From: Dentipellis sp. KUC8613
Lineage: Eukaryota; Basidiomycota; Agaricomycetes; Russulales; Hericiaceae
Reading direction: 5' to 3'
Length of the DNA stretch: 64,000 nucleotides
Assembly (NCBI GenBank): GCA_002286715.1
Contig: NSJX01000017.1
Span: forward strand, 313,654-377,653
The stretch's first letter is position 1; each line of letters starts with the position of its first letter. Of this stretch, positions 34,541-48,835 are shown piece by piece. The notes beneath the pieces are model-generated. The model was given only the letters and a program-made list of their open reading frames with translations. It made no database searches and was not told the DNA's origin. Made by a program: the position numbers and the translations under genes.

Positions 34541-36121
34541 CGCTCGTCAAGTGCAGCGCACTACGCTCGGGTGCGTGACACACTTCACCCTGTTTGTTGA
34601 GCTCGTTGAATAGGGCATGACGTTCGGGATGGATGTACTCCGCGTGGGCCGTATTGGGTGCGTGCCGAAAACACACAGATTGCAGAGCTGCGCCCCTACT
34701 CGTACAGCCTGACCTATTGTACTCGAGTACTGGTACTCGTCACGTTTGTAACCGAGGGATATCGACAATGAATACCCGATATTCTTTCTAGACTTGAGTT
34801 GTTCATGGGCCTGCCTAGAATACATCACGTGGTTTCACGTGTTGGGAGGGTCGACACAACCCATTCTAAGAGAATGGGAATGTTGTTATTCACTTTCGGC
34901 TCTCGGTGTCCTTACGCGACCGTAAAGGACTAGGTATTGACAGTGGAATAGGCTGCAGGTTATTTGCTCACGATCATGACCAACATAGAATTACACTCGG
35001 CTGTAAACCAGGCGGACAGTGCAGCGAAAGCTCAAGCGCGCTTCGCAAGATCGTGCCACGGTTTGATTCGACGACATACACATTCTTGAGAAAGGGAATC
35101 TGTCCTTATTAGACTATTCAGAAGTTCCATGCTTTGTGAAAGCGGAGGCGGTCTGTCATTGGTGGATGGCGCTCCTCATGTCTGTTCGCTGGCAGACGGT
35201 CACTGACGCAGTTCGAAATGAATATGCCATTAGCCTGGATCAGGACAGTAAGCACGAGCAACAGAACAAGAAGAGACTGTGTCGTCGTACTAGTCAAAGT
35301 ATCTGCCAGAGAGCCCCGTCTCGCTAACTGTAGTTTGTGCTAAAGGGAAGAAGAAAACGACGGTCCTCGTCTCCAAAGAAAGTTGACCGAGATCCGCGTC
35401 AAAAGGGTAGCCAAATTTAGATGATTGTCTCTAACATTGCGTGCCGACTGTCCGGCAGCACAAAACGATGGCAGATCATGCACTAATATATCGGACATTG
35501 CCGAATCCTGTTGAACATATCTTTCATTGAGCTTTCGTCCTGCGAATGCGTGGCTTGTTTCCTCAGGCCGTTATTCGAATTGGGGGACTTCAGGAGACGT
35601 ACGCAGCACCAGGTATGTATGTCCACTCGAAGCTCATGATCAGCTTATCTCAGGCGGCGATACTAGAATGAATTCGGTGATGGCTCTGTGAGTTCACCGC
35701 TACCCAGTCACGGCACACCCAGATCCGCCAGCTGCAAGGACAAGAGCGCTGCAACAATAACCCAAGGTCGAACATTGAGAATGCTAGCCTTATGAGACGA
35801 AACTTTGTCGAGCGAAATTCGCAAGGGCTTTCAGCAATTACAGTAATCGATGTCGTTCTTGCCATTTGCGCCCGGAGTGAACAATCCACCCAGTCGACGT
35901 TTGCATGAAGCAAGTATACATCTCTCTCCCTCTATTTTTAAGTACATTCCAACCCTCGAAAGCGGACCGCGTCATTCAGCTGTGCTTTGGAAACGACAGG
36001 GTCAGGTGAGCACATCTTCGCTCGCGTGACGAGTGGAAGGACTGATGGAGAGAACTGCAGACGCGAACGGACCGCATGAGGTCACCTGTGTCAACTCCAT
36101 GAGTCTCTTGACATCTCTCTG
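34541..36121. other. Intergenic, nothing supported
   Basis: Short overlapping frames only. No gene, tRNA or repeat that I can support. Confidence 0.45.
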
Positions 36122-36131
36122 CCGTTATATA
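36122..36131 (+). promoter_or_regulatory. TATA box of the six-hairpin glycosidase gene
   Basis: cgttatatac lies about 45-54 nt upstream of the ATG at 36176, consistent with a short leader. Confidence 0.5.
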
Positions 36132-36175
36132 CCTATGTTGACTGGAATTTTGTCAAAGCCACGTCCCCGAGCTCG

Positions 36176-38526
36176 ATGCCTGCCCTCAAATTGCGCCTCC
36201 TGCTCGCACTATCCATTCTCCTAGGCACTATCCTCCCCCACCATGTCTCAGCCAAAATCGACCGTCGCGCCGTTGTAGCGCGCTACGCGCCCTCCCGGAC
36301 AGGGACTATCGACTTTTCCAACCTCACTACGCCTATGCAGGTGGGCAACGGGAACTTCGCATTCGGCGCGGACCCAACCGGGCTGCAGACCATCCTCCCG
36401 TTCGCGATCATGTCGAGCTGGGGCCTCAAGAACGACTCGCTGCCGCCGAACCGCACGCAAGCGGACGTCGACGACTACCGCGGCGTGAGCTGGCTTAACC
36501 ACGGGCGGCCCGTGCAGTACGACTTTGGAGGCGACCCGCTGATCGAGCAGTGGTTGATTTCGAACCCGAATCGCGTCAATTTGGGCCGTGTTGGGTTGGC
36601 TCTGTTGTCGGACAATGGGTCGGCTGTGGAAATTTCCGCGGGCGATTTGAGCAATGTGGATCAGCGGTTGGACTTGTGGACGGGCAACTTGTCTGGTGCA
36701 TTTGAGCTTGGAGGACAGCCGGTCGCGGTTGAGACGTTTTGTGCGCAGGACAGCGACACCATCGGCGTGACGGTTTCTTCGCCTCTTTTGGAACACGGGA
36801 AGCTCGGTGTCTTTCTGGATTTTCCTTGGAACGACGGGGCGAACAAGTTCTCTGCACCCTTCGTGGGCGTGTTCAACCAGACGACGAACCATACAACTGC
36901 ATTATCTACCACGGGTCTCGGAAAGAATGTGCGAGCGCAGATCGCCCACACGATGAATTTGGCGACGTTCTTCACCTCCGTAGGCGGTAGCGCGTTCAAT
37001 ATCACTCGCGACAGCCCACAAGCGCACCGATACACAATTCGTCCAGGCGGTACAGGCTCGCAGTTCTCTCTGGCTCTTTCTTATAGTCCAGAGAAACCCA
37101 GTTCAATCCCGAGTAACGAGGATGTCATTCAGTCTTCCGTCGGGGAGTGGGAGAAGTACTGGACAACCACTGGCTTCGTAGATGTCGCGACGGGGTCGAC
37201 GGATGAGCGTGCTGAAGAGCTGCAGAGGCGCATTATCTTGTCTCGATATTTGATGAGGGTGAATGAGGCCGGAGACACGCCTCCGCAAGAGGTTTGTCTA
37301 CCTCTTCTTGTCCAGCATCTAGAGGCTAATGACCACGCGGTTCTCGACAGTCTGGCCTTGTTAATGATGGTTGGGTAAGTCCTACGAATGTTAACACCTT
37401 CAGGACAAGATTGATTTAATCCACAAACACAGTACGGCAAATTCCACATGGAGATGTACTTCTGGCACTGCGCGCACTGGGCACTCTGGAACAACTGGGA
37501 CCTCCTGCACCGCTCCAGCAGCATCTACTCCCGCTTCCTCCCGAGCTCCATCGCCCGCGCCCAAGTACAACAAGGCTGGCCCGCCGGTGCGCGCTGGCCG
37601 AAGATGACAGACCCAACCGGGCGCTCCTCGCCGGGCGACATCAACAACCTGCTCATCTGGGAGCAGCCGCACCCGCTCGTGTTCGCGACGTACGAGCGGC
37701 GCGCGGTGCCCGCGGGGCAAAGCGCGCACGCGGTGCTGGTGAAGTGGCGCCCCGTGGTGCAGGCGACCGCGGACTGGATGGCCGCGTTCGCGTGGTGGAA
37801 CGCGAGCTCGGGCGTGTATGACATCGGGCCGCCGATGTACGTCGTCGCGGAGGACACGAGCCCGAATGTCACGCGCAACCCTGCGTTCGAGCTTGCGTAT
37901 TGGCGGTACGGCCTTGGGCTGGCGGAGACGTGGATGCGGGAGCTGGGGGAGGATGTGCCGGACGCGTGGACGCATGTGAGGGAGAATCTTGCGGAGCTGC
38001 CGGTGGAGAACGGGACGTATGCGGTGTATGAGGGTATCCCGAGTGACTTTTGGACGACGCCGGCTTTCATCAACGACCATCCGGCGTTGGTGGGCTTGTA
38101 TGGGTGGCTGCCCGAGACTCCAGGCTTGAATATCGCGACTGCGAATCTGACGACGCAAAAGGTCTGGACGACATGGAATATTTCGAATTGTTGGGGGTGT
38201 GTATTCCTCGTTCTTTTCTTGTTATCGTACCCCGTGGCTGACGGCTCTAAAGATGGGACTTCCCTATGCTCGCGATGTCCGCTGCCCGCCTGGGCGAGCC
38301 TGAGAAGGCTATTGAATGGCTACTGCACCCGCTCTTCCAATTCGACGATATCGGGATGCCCATCGGTGGAGTCCGCGTGCCCACGCCTTACTTCCCCGGT
38401 TCAGGCGCTCTGTTGTACTCCATCGCTATGATGGCGGAAGGGTGGGATGGCAGTACAGGTCATGCACCCGGATTCCCGACAGATAGATGGGAGGTCCAGT
38501 TTGAGGGCTTAGCGAAGGCACTATGA
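36176..38526 (+). CDS. Secreted six-hairpin glycosidase-like protein, 725 aa
   Basis: Exons 36176-37291, 37351-37374, 37433-38196 and 38253-38526 join in phase. The second exon is only 24 nt. A signal peptide (LRLLLALSILLGTILPH) is followed by GTIDFSNLTTPMQVGNGNFAFG, typical of the N-terminal beta domain of GH65/GH95-like enzymes. Then comes an (alpha/alpha)6 barrel with SGLVNDGWYGKFHMEMYF, HCAHWALWNNWDLL and, near the end, GWDFPMLAMSAARLGEP. Many Asn-X-Ser/Thr sites fit secretion. The Asn-Asp-Gly-Trp-Tyr-Gly-Lys-Phe-His stretch corresponds to the sugar-binding centre of this clan. Substrate is not predictable; alpha-linked disaccharides or fucosides are known for related families. It runs towards the convergent TPI gene, 139 nt away. 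Confidence 0.78.
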
Positions 38527-38665
38527 TTTTCAGTTGATCTCAAGCAGATCGAGCATCCTGGCGTTTCCTGAACTTCTAGTACAATATGCAGAGGTCTATT
38601 GGTGACAGTTACACACATTTCCACTATACTTCTCTTTTTTTCCTTCCATTCCTGAAGTCAACTCC

Positions 38666-39660
<995 letters not shown>

Positions 39661-40429
39661 TCTGGATAACGATGTGCGGTTCAGGGTTGGAAGGGGAGAA
39701 GAGAGAGTTTGGAGTCAAGTATGCGGGAGTAGACGGTAAAGACGGAGGCTGCAAAATGCATGACAGTTATCCCGGACTTGGATTAGACGCTCCATCTATA
39801 TTGTAATCGATCTCGCTGCGGGAACGATCTACAAGTCTCAAAGCATCCACCTGGCTGTAAATTACCATCGGATTGTTGTAGCAAATTAGACGAAACTTTT
39901 GGATGGTTTTGCACGATGCTTTGCGGGATGTGGCGTTTGATTAGTTGAATTTGAGAGTGTACAAATGTGCGTGCGCTGGACTGTTAGACGCCCGTCAATA
40001 ATCATGAAAGCTCATTTCGGCAAAAGCCGAAAGCACGTGTTTCCTCGCGCGCGTCTGTCGCTCTCCTCGCCCAGCGCTTCAGTGACCAACACGCTGCACC
40101 AGTTGCTTTAATCGTATCTCCAATTCAGTGGGTAAATGGGGCACCTGCCACCATACGGCTGCGCATATCAGCAACGAGGTGCTTGGATCCCTGCTTTTGA
40201 GGGATCTGCATCGCGAATTCTATCTTAGCCTGTGCGTTTGTGGTTCCTTCTTATCAGAGGTTCCATCTCGACATCTTCTGCTACTCCGCAGCACTCCGTT
40301 CCTTTCTTATAGGGTGAGGATTCCAATCGAAAGCCGCTCTCCTTCGTTTGGCCGCTAGGTACGTTTGTCCTCTTCATCCTTCCGGACATTCGTCAAAGCT
40401 CATACGATGCAGCCTATCTTACTCCCGCT
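39661..40429. other. Divergent promoter region of TPI1 and the exonuclease gene
   Basis: No gene. A palindromic CACGTG lies at about 40033-40038, a possible bHLH site. CT-rich segments near 40260-40400 precede the plus-strand gene. Confidence 0.45.
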
Positions 40430-41493
40430 ATGGAATTCGAACCTTTCATCCCCTCTTTCACGACGTGTACCACCAGGGCAGATGTAGCTCGTGCAGTGAA
40501 TATACTTTCGCAACATCCCTTCGTAGTCCTTGATACCGAAGGAAAATCGATAGGGACGATCGACGGAGAGCTCTCGCTTCTTTGTCTCGGCACCCCCGTC
40601 CCCGGCCCTGAACAACAGATCTTCGTCATGGATATGGTCATACTGCGCACAGTGCCCCGCGCACTAAGCGCCCTCAAAACATTCCTTGAACGTCCCGGCA
40701 TCGTGAAGATCGTCTTCGACGGCCGCATGGACTCTGTCGAGCTTTTCTATGCGTTGGGGGTGTCTCTGAACAAGGTACTCGACCTTCAAGTCGCAGAAGT
40801 GTTGGCCCGCCAGCACGTTCTCAAGGAAAGCGAACGTCGACGTCACGAACGGCTGGCTCACGGAGGTTTTGGATTTCGGCTCGTACGGATTAACCAAGCT
40901 GCAATGGAGGGGCTCCATGTCGTCAGTGGAATGCAGAAGCTGCTGGAGGAGCTTCACATGGACAAGATCGTGCAGAAAGATGGTACGTGGATCGTCTAGC
41001 TGCTGATTTTTATTCTAACACCGCTGTAGCTGAGGTAGTAGCCATGCACCGCACAAACGGCAGTGGCCTTTGGATGGATCGACCACTGTCATCAAAACTC
41101 CTTCAGTATGCTGCCAACGATATCTGCATCATCGCTTATCTCTTCGACACTTTTCGGAATAACACATACGTTCCCTCGTCGAGAAACGCTCTCAGTCGCC
41201 TCATTGCAAAGTGCGATCAATACATCTCACGCTGTGGACATGTCGGTCTTCGTACTCTTCGGGATGGCGTCTTCCGTCCCAAAGGACTCCTAATGGCCGC
41301 TGCACTGGAGGCGCCTAAGGGCACAACCTACGAGTGTGCTGGCTGCAGCCTCCACCTCGCCCTTCAATGTTACCAGGTCCAGATAAAGAAGGGCAGGGGA
41401 TCAAGGTTGACGCACTGTCGTATCTGCAACGCCATCGTCATCAAGTCCAAAACGGAAATTACTCCGGAACCGTCATGGATCCCCGTTGCATAA
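40430..41493 (+). CDS. DEDDy 3'-5' exonuclease domain protein, EXD1-like, 338 aa
   Basis: Exons 40430-40982 and 41030-41493 join in phase (gtacgt...tag). The RNase D-type fold is visible: FVVLDTEGKSIG holds the first Asp-x-Glu, KIVFDGRMDSVEL the second Asp, and LLQYAANDICIIAYLF the Tyr-x3-Asp of DEDDy enzymes. A C-terminal Cys pattern (CAGC...HCRIC) suggests a small zinc-binding ribbon. Proteins of this type act on RNA, or bind RNA when degenerate; here all four acidic positions seem present. No signal peptide, so cytosolic or nuclear. The start follows a short CT-rich leader. I cannot say which RNA is the target. Confidence 0.75.
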
Positions 41494-42436
41494 TCTTCAT
41501 GCATCGACTGCATTGCTCACTTTTCTCACACCATGTTTTGCTCTGTGTCTGCTTTGTTCTTGTTTCTTCGTAACGCGCGTACTATCTGTTGGGCCAATCA
41601 TCCTCATTCTGCGAACGCGTACCTATCTTGCTGTGTCCTCCCGAGTTGCTCTATACCTTTTCGCGGCCTTTATGTCCGCACTCTAAGGAGTCTTGTACCT
41701 GGAGATTAGATGTTGTTACATGATAGATCAATTCTCTCCGAAGACGGATGCTCCATTGCTATCACGCGGTTCACTGTGTCCTCGCGCGAATGCCTTCCGT
41801 TCATGATCACAGTGAGTGCTATGACCATCTCGCGCTCGGCCTCTCAACAGACAGAACTAAATGATACAGAAATCAATCAATAACGAGCAGCACTCATTCC
41901 ATGGTGTAGGCAACGCACCTTCAAGTTCTCCGAGTCCATCGCCCTCAGCATGCTGGTTCAGGACAACAAGCGCGCTGTGTAGTGCGGGGGCAATAAACCC
42001 TGACCACGGGATCTGATCGCTCTTCCCGAGGGCTTTGTGATAAGATTAGATTTACCGCATTTGGGCCTACGAATCAGTCCGCCTGACTCCCGTTCCTCAT
42101 GGACGACGCAAAGCCTGATGGCAAGGCCCACATCGCAAAGCCTCAACGCCGTCGAGCTACGTACCGGACAATAAGCAGCGATAATGCATTCTGTTCTGTG
42201 CATCTGGTGGGTTTGCTCGGGATGGCTGCTTATATATAGGGCGAGTCGAACAGCGGCTTTCGCTCGTCGCAACACGCGAAGTCCCTCGACGACCTCTTAC
42301 ATTCTCAGGCAACTCTCTGACAGTCCATCCTCTTTTAAGTGGGTTTGGTGCTTTATACATTCGTAACATCTACTCATGCACCAACTAGCCAGAATAAGTG
42401 GTGTGCATCACTCGTCGCTCGTATTAACCCATCGCG
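41494..42436. other. Intergenic with a TATA box before the F-box gene
   Basis: No gene supported. A clear TATA element (cttatatatagg) lies at about 42228-42241, roughly 200 nt upstream of the ATG at 42437. The interval between holds no intron that I can define. Confidence 0.5.
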
Positions 42437-44350
42437 ATGTTTTCAACCATTCGCGCACCCCGTTCAACCCGATGCACAGTCAACCATCTCCCATATGAAA
42501 CTCTTGGGAAAATCTTCGCATATGTTCCTCGCGAGGAGGGCTTCTTTGGCATCGCCGACATGGGTGCGATAGCTGCTCTCATTGGCGAAGCACCTCCCAA
42601 GCCTCCTCCAGTCGCTCACCGCACGGCATGGCAGAACAACCTCGATGCGCCGTCCTGGACAGACGTCTTGTTCGTATGTCGCCGCTGGCGGCGTGCTGCG
42701 CTGCTCTTCCATCCCCTCTGGACTACCATCGACACCCACAACCCCAACTGGGCGATGCTATGTATCCAGAACTCCGGCAACCTGCCCCTGAAGCTGAAGC
42801 TACAAGTCCCACAGGAGGAGCCCGGCATGGGTGCCGCGAAGCTCATAGCACAGCTCGCGATCCTGCACTACTGGCGCCTAGAAGACGTGACCATCGTTTC
42901 GGAGTCGCACCACATGGCCTGGTTCATCCTGCAGCTCTTCTCCATGGGACCCGCGCCCATCCTCAAGTCCTTCGCAGTCGAGTGCAAGGACTGCGAGTCT
43001 GCAGGATTCAACCTCTTCGACTCGCGCCTCTTCTCCGGCGCAGGCGGCGCGCCGAACCTGCGCCGCCTGCGCCTCGCGACTCCGCACATCCAGTGGATGC
43101 CCAACTCGTACATCTTCCAGTCGCTCACGCACGTGGACATCAGCAACGCCTCCGCGTGGCGCGTGCTCAAGATGGGCCAGTTCGTCGCGTGCATCGGCGC
43201 TTGGACGCGCCTGCGCGTGCTCGCGCTCAACTTTTCGCTGCCGACGGAGAACCTGCACTGGGCGTACCCCTTCCCGCCGCCGCTCCGCACGCTCGCGCTG
43301 CCGCACCTCGAGAAGCTGCGCTTCACGGACGACGCACGCTTGGTGGACTTCTTCCTCAGCCACCTCGTGCTGCCTGAGTCTGTGTCGCTCGCGTTGGACT
43401 GCATCGTGTGCGGCTGTGCCGAGTGTCGCGAGGATGTGCGGACCCCGGATGGGGTGCTGCAGACGCAGAACCTGCTGTCGCGCATCCATGCTGACCTGGT
43501 AAGACAGATCCGCAAGATCGAGGTCACTACGAATGGGGGCATCATTGAGCTCGCTGCGTACACGAAGACGGGTGATGAGCGTTTTGAAGTCGATGAGGAA
43601 GAGGAGGAGGGGAAGGAGGGTGAAGAGGAGAAGGCCGAGAGGGATGGAGAGTGCAGGGACGAGGAGGACAAAATCGCAAGCCGCAAGCTGCACCTACGCA
43701 TCGGCTCTCATCACGGCCTCAGCGACGGCCTCGACCATGGAGACGACCATGATAATGGCCACGCGCACGGGCATGGGCAACATCACGACCACGACCACTC
43801 CTCCTACCCCGACCCGCGCTACTTCCTCCTCCTCTTCACGCAGCTCACCTTCCCCTCGCTGCGCGTCCTCGACCTCGGCACCACCGCCTGCTACCCCGCC
43901 TCCGTCTGGACGCCCGTCCTGCGCGCCACGCCGCATCTCACAGACCTCTGCATTACCTCCTGCGGGCCCAAGGGCCAGCTCGACGGCCTCATCGAGGTGC
44001 TCGCGGGGCAAATGTCTGCCGACGCGCGCGGCGTCATCGTCCCCGCGCTGCGGTACCTCAGCCTCGACCGGCTCGTGCTGGACAATGCTGCGGCGCGGCG
44101 GCTCGTGGACTGCGTCGTGATGCGGCATAATGCCGGTGCGGCGATGAAGGCGCTGTATGTGACAGAGCGGGATAGCAAGAAGGGGAAGCGAAGGATGTAC
44201 AAGAAGGGTACGAGAAATGGCGAGATACATGTGGATAAGCGTACGTATGAGATGCTGGAGGATATTATGGAGGACTTCGAGTGGCAGCTGGAGTCGAGCC
44301 GGGGGCAGATGAGTGCGAAGGAGTGGTTGGAGATGTTGGCAAATTACTAG
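42437..44350 (+). CDS. F-box/leucine-rich protein, 637 aa, single exon
   Basis: One uninterrupted frame. NHLPYETLGKIFAYVPRE near residues 17-35 is an F-box start, and APSWTDVLFVCRRWRRAAL with HPLWTTIDTH completes the pattern common to Agaricomycete F-box families. The remainder has irregular leucine-rich strands (LRRLRLATPHI, LRVLDLGTT, LRYLSLDRL). Two low-complexity inserts interrupt it: an acidic stretch (EEEEEGKEGEEEK) near 43590-43640 and a His/Asp-rich stretch (GHAHGHGQHHDHDH) near 43757-43800. The expected role is substrate recognition in an SCF ubiquitin ligase through Skp1. Such genes are strongly expanded in mushrooms and their substrates are mostly unknown. Confidence 0.8.
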   Translation: MFSTIRAPRSTRCTVNHLPYETLGKIFAYVPREEGFFGIADMGAIAALIGEAPPKPPPVAHRTAWQNNLDAPSWTDVLFVCRRWRRAALLFHPLWTTIDTHNPNWAMLCIQNSGNLPLKLKLQVPQEEPGMGAAKLIAQLAILHYWRLEDVTIVSESHHMAWFILQLFSMGPAPILKSFAVECKDCESAGFNLFDSRLFSGAGGAPNLRRLRLATPHIQWMPNSYIFQSLTHVDISNASAWRVLKMGQFVACIGAWTRLRVLALNFSLPTENLHWAYPFPPPLRTLALPHLEKLRFTDDARLVDFFLSHLVLPESVSLALDCIVCGCAECREDVRTPDGVLQTQNLLSRIHADLVRQIRKIEVTTNGGIIELAAYTKTGDERFEVDEEEEEGKEGEEEKAERDGECRDEEDKIASRKLHLRIGSHHGLSDGLDHGDDHDNGHAHGHGQHHDHDHSSYPDPRYFLLLFTQLTFPSLRVLDLGTTACYPASVWTPVLRATPHLTDLCITSCGPKGQLDGLIEVLAGQMSADARGVIVPALRYLSLDRLVLDNAAARRLVDCVVMRHNAGAAMKALYVTERDSKKGKRRMYKKGTRNGEIHVDKRTYEMLEDIMEDFEWQLESSRGQMSAKEWLEMLANY

Positions 44351-44865
44351 GGCTGCTGGATACGAGTCTAGACCGTGAATGTTGTGTACACTGTACACTC
44401 CTACTTGTACTCGGTACTGCGACGAAGCCTTGTATTGCGGCCCATCCTCATATGCTCGATCCCACGGCAGCGTGATTGTTAACCTCCTACAACGCACACA
44501 CACTGACCAACCACACTTCCTCACATTGGAAATTCATCGCTAGTAAAAATACATACAAGAAGAAAATCGCCGCTCCTAGGCTCCCGTCGTGGGTAAGGAA
44601 GGCCCGGGTTGCTGAGCGCTCGCCGCCCAACACCCAGCAGCGGATAGCCGAAAATCGCAAAAAGATAGGTGTACATGCCATGCCATCGAAAGGTAGCCCT
44701 TGCTCTACAGAATGAATCTGTGAGCAGTGAACGAAGCGCATGACGGGGATATTCGTAACAGCTAAGAAGAGAGGGAGAGAGAAGAATCATAACAGGCGGA
44801 AGACGCTTGCAGCTTGCCGCCGGCCCGTTCCCAGTTTGCCTGCCGAGTGCGGGCGGTATCAGAGC
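44351..44865. other. Convergent intergenic region
   Basis: Short stretch between two convergent genes. No gene or RNA supported. Confidence 0.5.
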
Positions 44866-46811
44866 TCAGAGCTCCATGTCCATGTCCATCCCGTCCCACT
44901 CCTCTTCTTCTTCCTCTTCCTCTTCCTTGACGCTAAACCCGGACCTCGTCATGCTCGTGCGCCCACGGGAGCTGAATCCGCCGGGATGCCCGAGGTCGAC
45001 GAAGTCGCTGTCGTCCATGCTGACCTCCACCTCGACGTACTCGCTCTCGTTGCTGCGCGGGAGCGAGTCCGAATCCGAGCGTGTCGATGACGCGGAGAAG
45101 CTCGACGACCACGCGCCTGTGCCCTCGGAGCGGGTATACGACTGCACGCTGACGCTCGCGAACGAGGCGGGCATGGGTGCCTCGGCGCTGATCTCGACAG
45201 AGCCGAACCTATGCGACCCGCCGACGTATGTGTGCTCCTCGGACTCCAGTTCGTGCGCATAGGGGGACATGACGCCCGACGAGTGTGAGCGGGAGAACGT
45301 GAAGGGCGAGGGCGAGCCTGCTTTGGCGAAGCTGTTTGGTCCGTTGGGCACGGCGAGCACTCCGGGGCGCAGGTGCGTCACGCTTGCTGCTCCGACGCTA
45401 GCAGTGGGAATCGGGTAGTCGTGAAGACGGGGTCCGGCGGAGCCTGCACGTGACGACGGGCCCATGGGCGTAGGATGCGTCGGGACAGAGCTCGACATCG
45501 GGTGCATGGGGCCTGGGTAACTGCCTGAACCTGAGCTTGTGTGGTCCCGTTTGACAGACTTGGTATCAGGGCCGGAGGTTGAGGGCGGAGGTAAGGCGCC
45601 GCCAGACAGGAAGGATGGCCATAAGGAGCGATCGTCTGGGAGCGACATCCCACCCGAGGCGGCAGGCGACATGTGGGACAGAATAGCGGCAGCCTGGCGA
45701 ATTGGAAGTCAGAGATGAAAACGTAATGAGGATGGAAATGGAAAGAAGAGACGAAATGAATTGCTCCCGTGAGCCATTCTTCGACCACAGTCAGAAATAC
45801 TATGGCCAGAAAACAAGTGCTTCGATGTATAGAAGCGCCACTGCGAAGAATGGTGCGAACGTCGATGAAAGCTCACCTCCATCAGCTGAACCTGCTGGTG
45901 CTTGCTTAACAGGAATTTAGACGCCTCGCGCCAATGCGGAGAATGCTCCCAACGGTGTTTGATTAGACAGGACGGATGGCGATAGACCTATATGCGCCAA
46001 TTAATATGCCGACGACACTCGAATGATGAAGATAACGAAATACCTTCGAGCAGCTCTCGCACGTGAATATAGTCCCTCTCTTCTTACCATTCTTGACCGT
46101 CACGCCAGCATTCTTGCCGTCCTCGTTGTCCTCGAAAGACAAAGGCAACGAGCTCGACAGATCCGCACTGTCTTGAGCATGATGCGACCTCGCAGCCGCG
46201 GCGCCCTGTGACCTCTTTGACGCCAAGGTCGGAATGGGAACCGGGGCGCTCAACACAGAAGACGCTGAGACGTATGACGTCGCGGCCGAGGCATGCGCCG
46301 CGAGCGAGACCGACTGCGGAGGGGTCGAGGACAGCGACAGCGAGGCCAGCGCTGAGAGCGCGGCAGCGGCAGCCTGCAGGCCAGCGGGGCTAGAGAGCAC
46401 ATCATCGTAATTACTTATGCGTCATCATAAAGCGCCATAAAGGTGTGACTGCACTTACGACGGCCGGCTGGCAGCATCCCGGGCATCGCTCAGTCTCCGT
46501 TTCGATTGCCCGATGGATGACAGGCGACGGTGCTTCAGGGCGTTGTGCACGCTGGCGCCGTGCGAGGCGTTGCTGTCGACGCTAAGGCCACCGAAGCTGG
46601 CGTTGCGTGCAGCGTCGTCCGTGCCTCTGTGCCCTCCGGGAGAAGGTTCTGAGACACGGGGGATGTCTACTGGGGTAGCGTTGGCAGCCGCAATAGATAA
46701 GGACAGCAGGCTGAGGGTGCCGGCATCCTGCTGTTAACGCAAGTCTGTCATTTGGGGACGCAATGCTTGAAGAGATTCACGCACTGGTGCAGGAGATCCT
46801 TGGGCAGACAT
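44866..46811 (-). CDS. C2H2 zinc-finger protein, 527 aa
   Basis: Exons 46811-46785, 46730-46459, 46389-46044, 45987-45877 and 45693-44866 join in phase. The first exon encodes only MSAQGSPAP. A single finger, FTCESCSKVYRHPSCLIKH with the second His four residues on, has spacing C-x2-C-x12-H-x3-H. It is followed by WREASKFLLSKHQQVQLMEAA, an amphipathic helix. The rest is Ser/Pro/Gly-rich and probably disordered, with an acidic run (EEEEEEEEEWDGMDMDMEL) at the C terminus that may act as a transactivation region. The basic patch LKHRRLSSIGQSKRR could be a nuclear signal. A DNA-binding regulator is the likely role; one finger alone gives weak specificity, so partners are probable. Target genes unknown. 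Confidence 0.75.
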
Positions 46812-47379
46812 ATCAATGGAATAACACTCGTGCTCCGGTTGAGGACAGGTCACGGCGGGTCGGACGGGGTAACAGTGAGTGAGAGTACAATACAACGACA
46901 GAAGGTGGGTTCCGGGGAATTAGGCGCATGAAAAAGACATTGTTAGGGAATAAGCTATGCCTGGAGGCAGTTAGCGAGCCATGGCGTGAGCTGGAGGGTG
47001 AGTAGAGAGGATGGGGGGAGGAGGCAGACGACGACTCGCCGAGCAAGGTCAGCACTTTGTTATTCTGCTAATGTACCACTTTCAAAGTCCGACCAAATTT
47101 CGACTTGCCTTTCTCGTGTCTTGTCTCATCCTACGCCCAATCGCACGATATTCAGACCAGGCAGGCGTCTTGCCCTGGGGGGTCTTGTAGGACTTTTCGG
47201 GGAAATCTGACATATGCTGCATTCTAGAGAAGACATGGAGTAGCTTGACTGAAGGTGTGGCACCGAGTACGATGGCGGTTATTCATTTACCCTACGCTGT
47301 CTTTACGAACCCGGCATTACGAACGTCTACTTATCTACAGCCACCCTAAGATCTCTACTAGCTACACTCGCAAGTCTAT
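46812..47379. other. Intergenic, nothing supported
   Basis: Contains the likely promoter of the zinc-finger gene. No other feature. Confidence 0.5.
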
Positions 47380-48708
<1,329 letters not shown>

Positions 48709-48783
48709 GATGATTGTGGTGCGTCCGATGTCGGCGTGTGCGTTGTCGAATAAGTGCTGAATGCACAAGGCGGGATTTCTGCA

Positions 48784-48794
48784 TCTTATATACA
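48784..48794 (-). promoter_or_regulatory. TATA box of OYE-A
   Basis: On the minus strand it reads tgtatataag, about 75 nt upstream of the ATG at 48708. TATA-containing fungal promoters are often stress-inducible. Confidence 0.5.
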
Positions 48795-48835
48795 CACCTG
48801 GAAATATGATTGTTCCTTCGTTCGCCAGCACTCAG

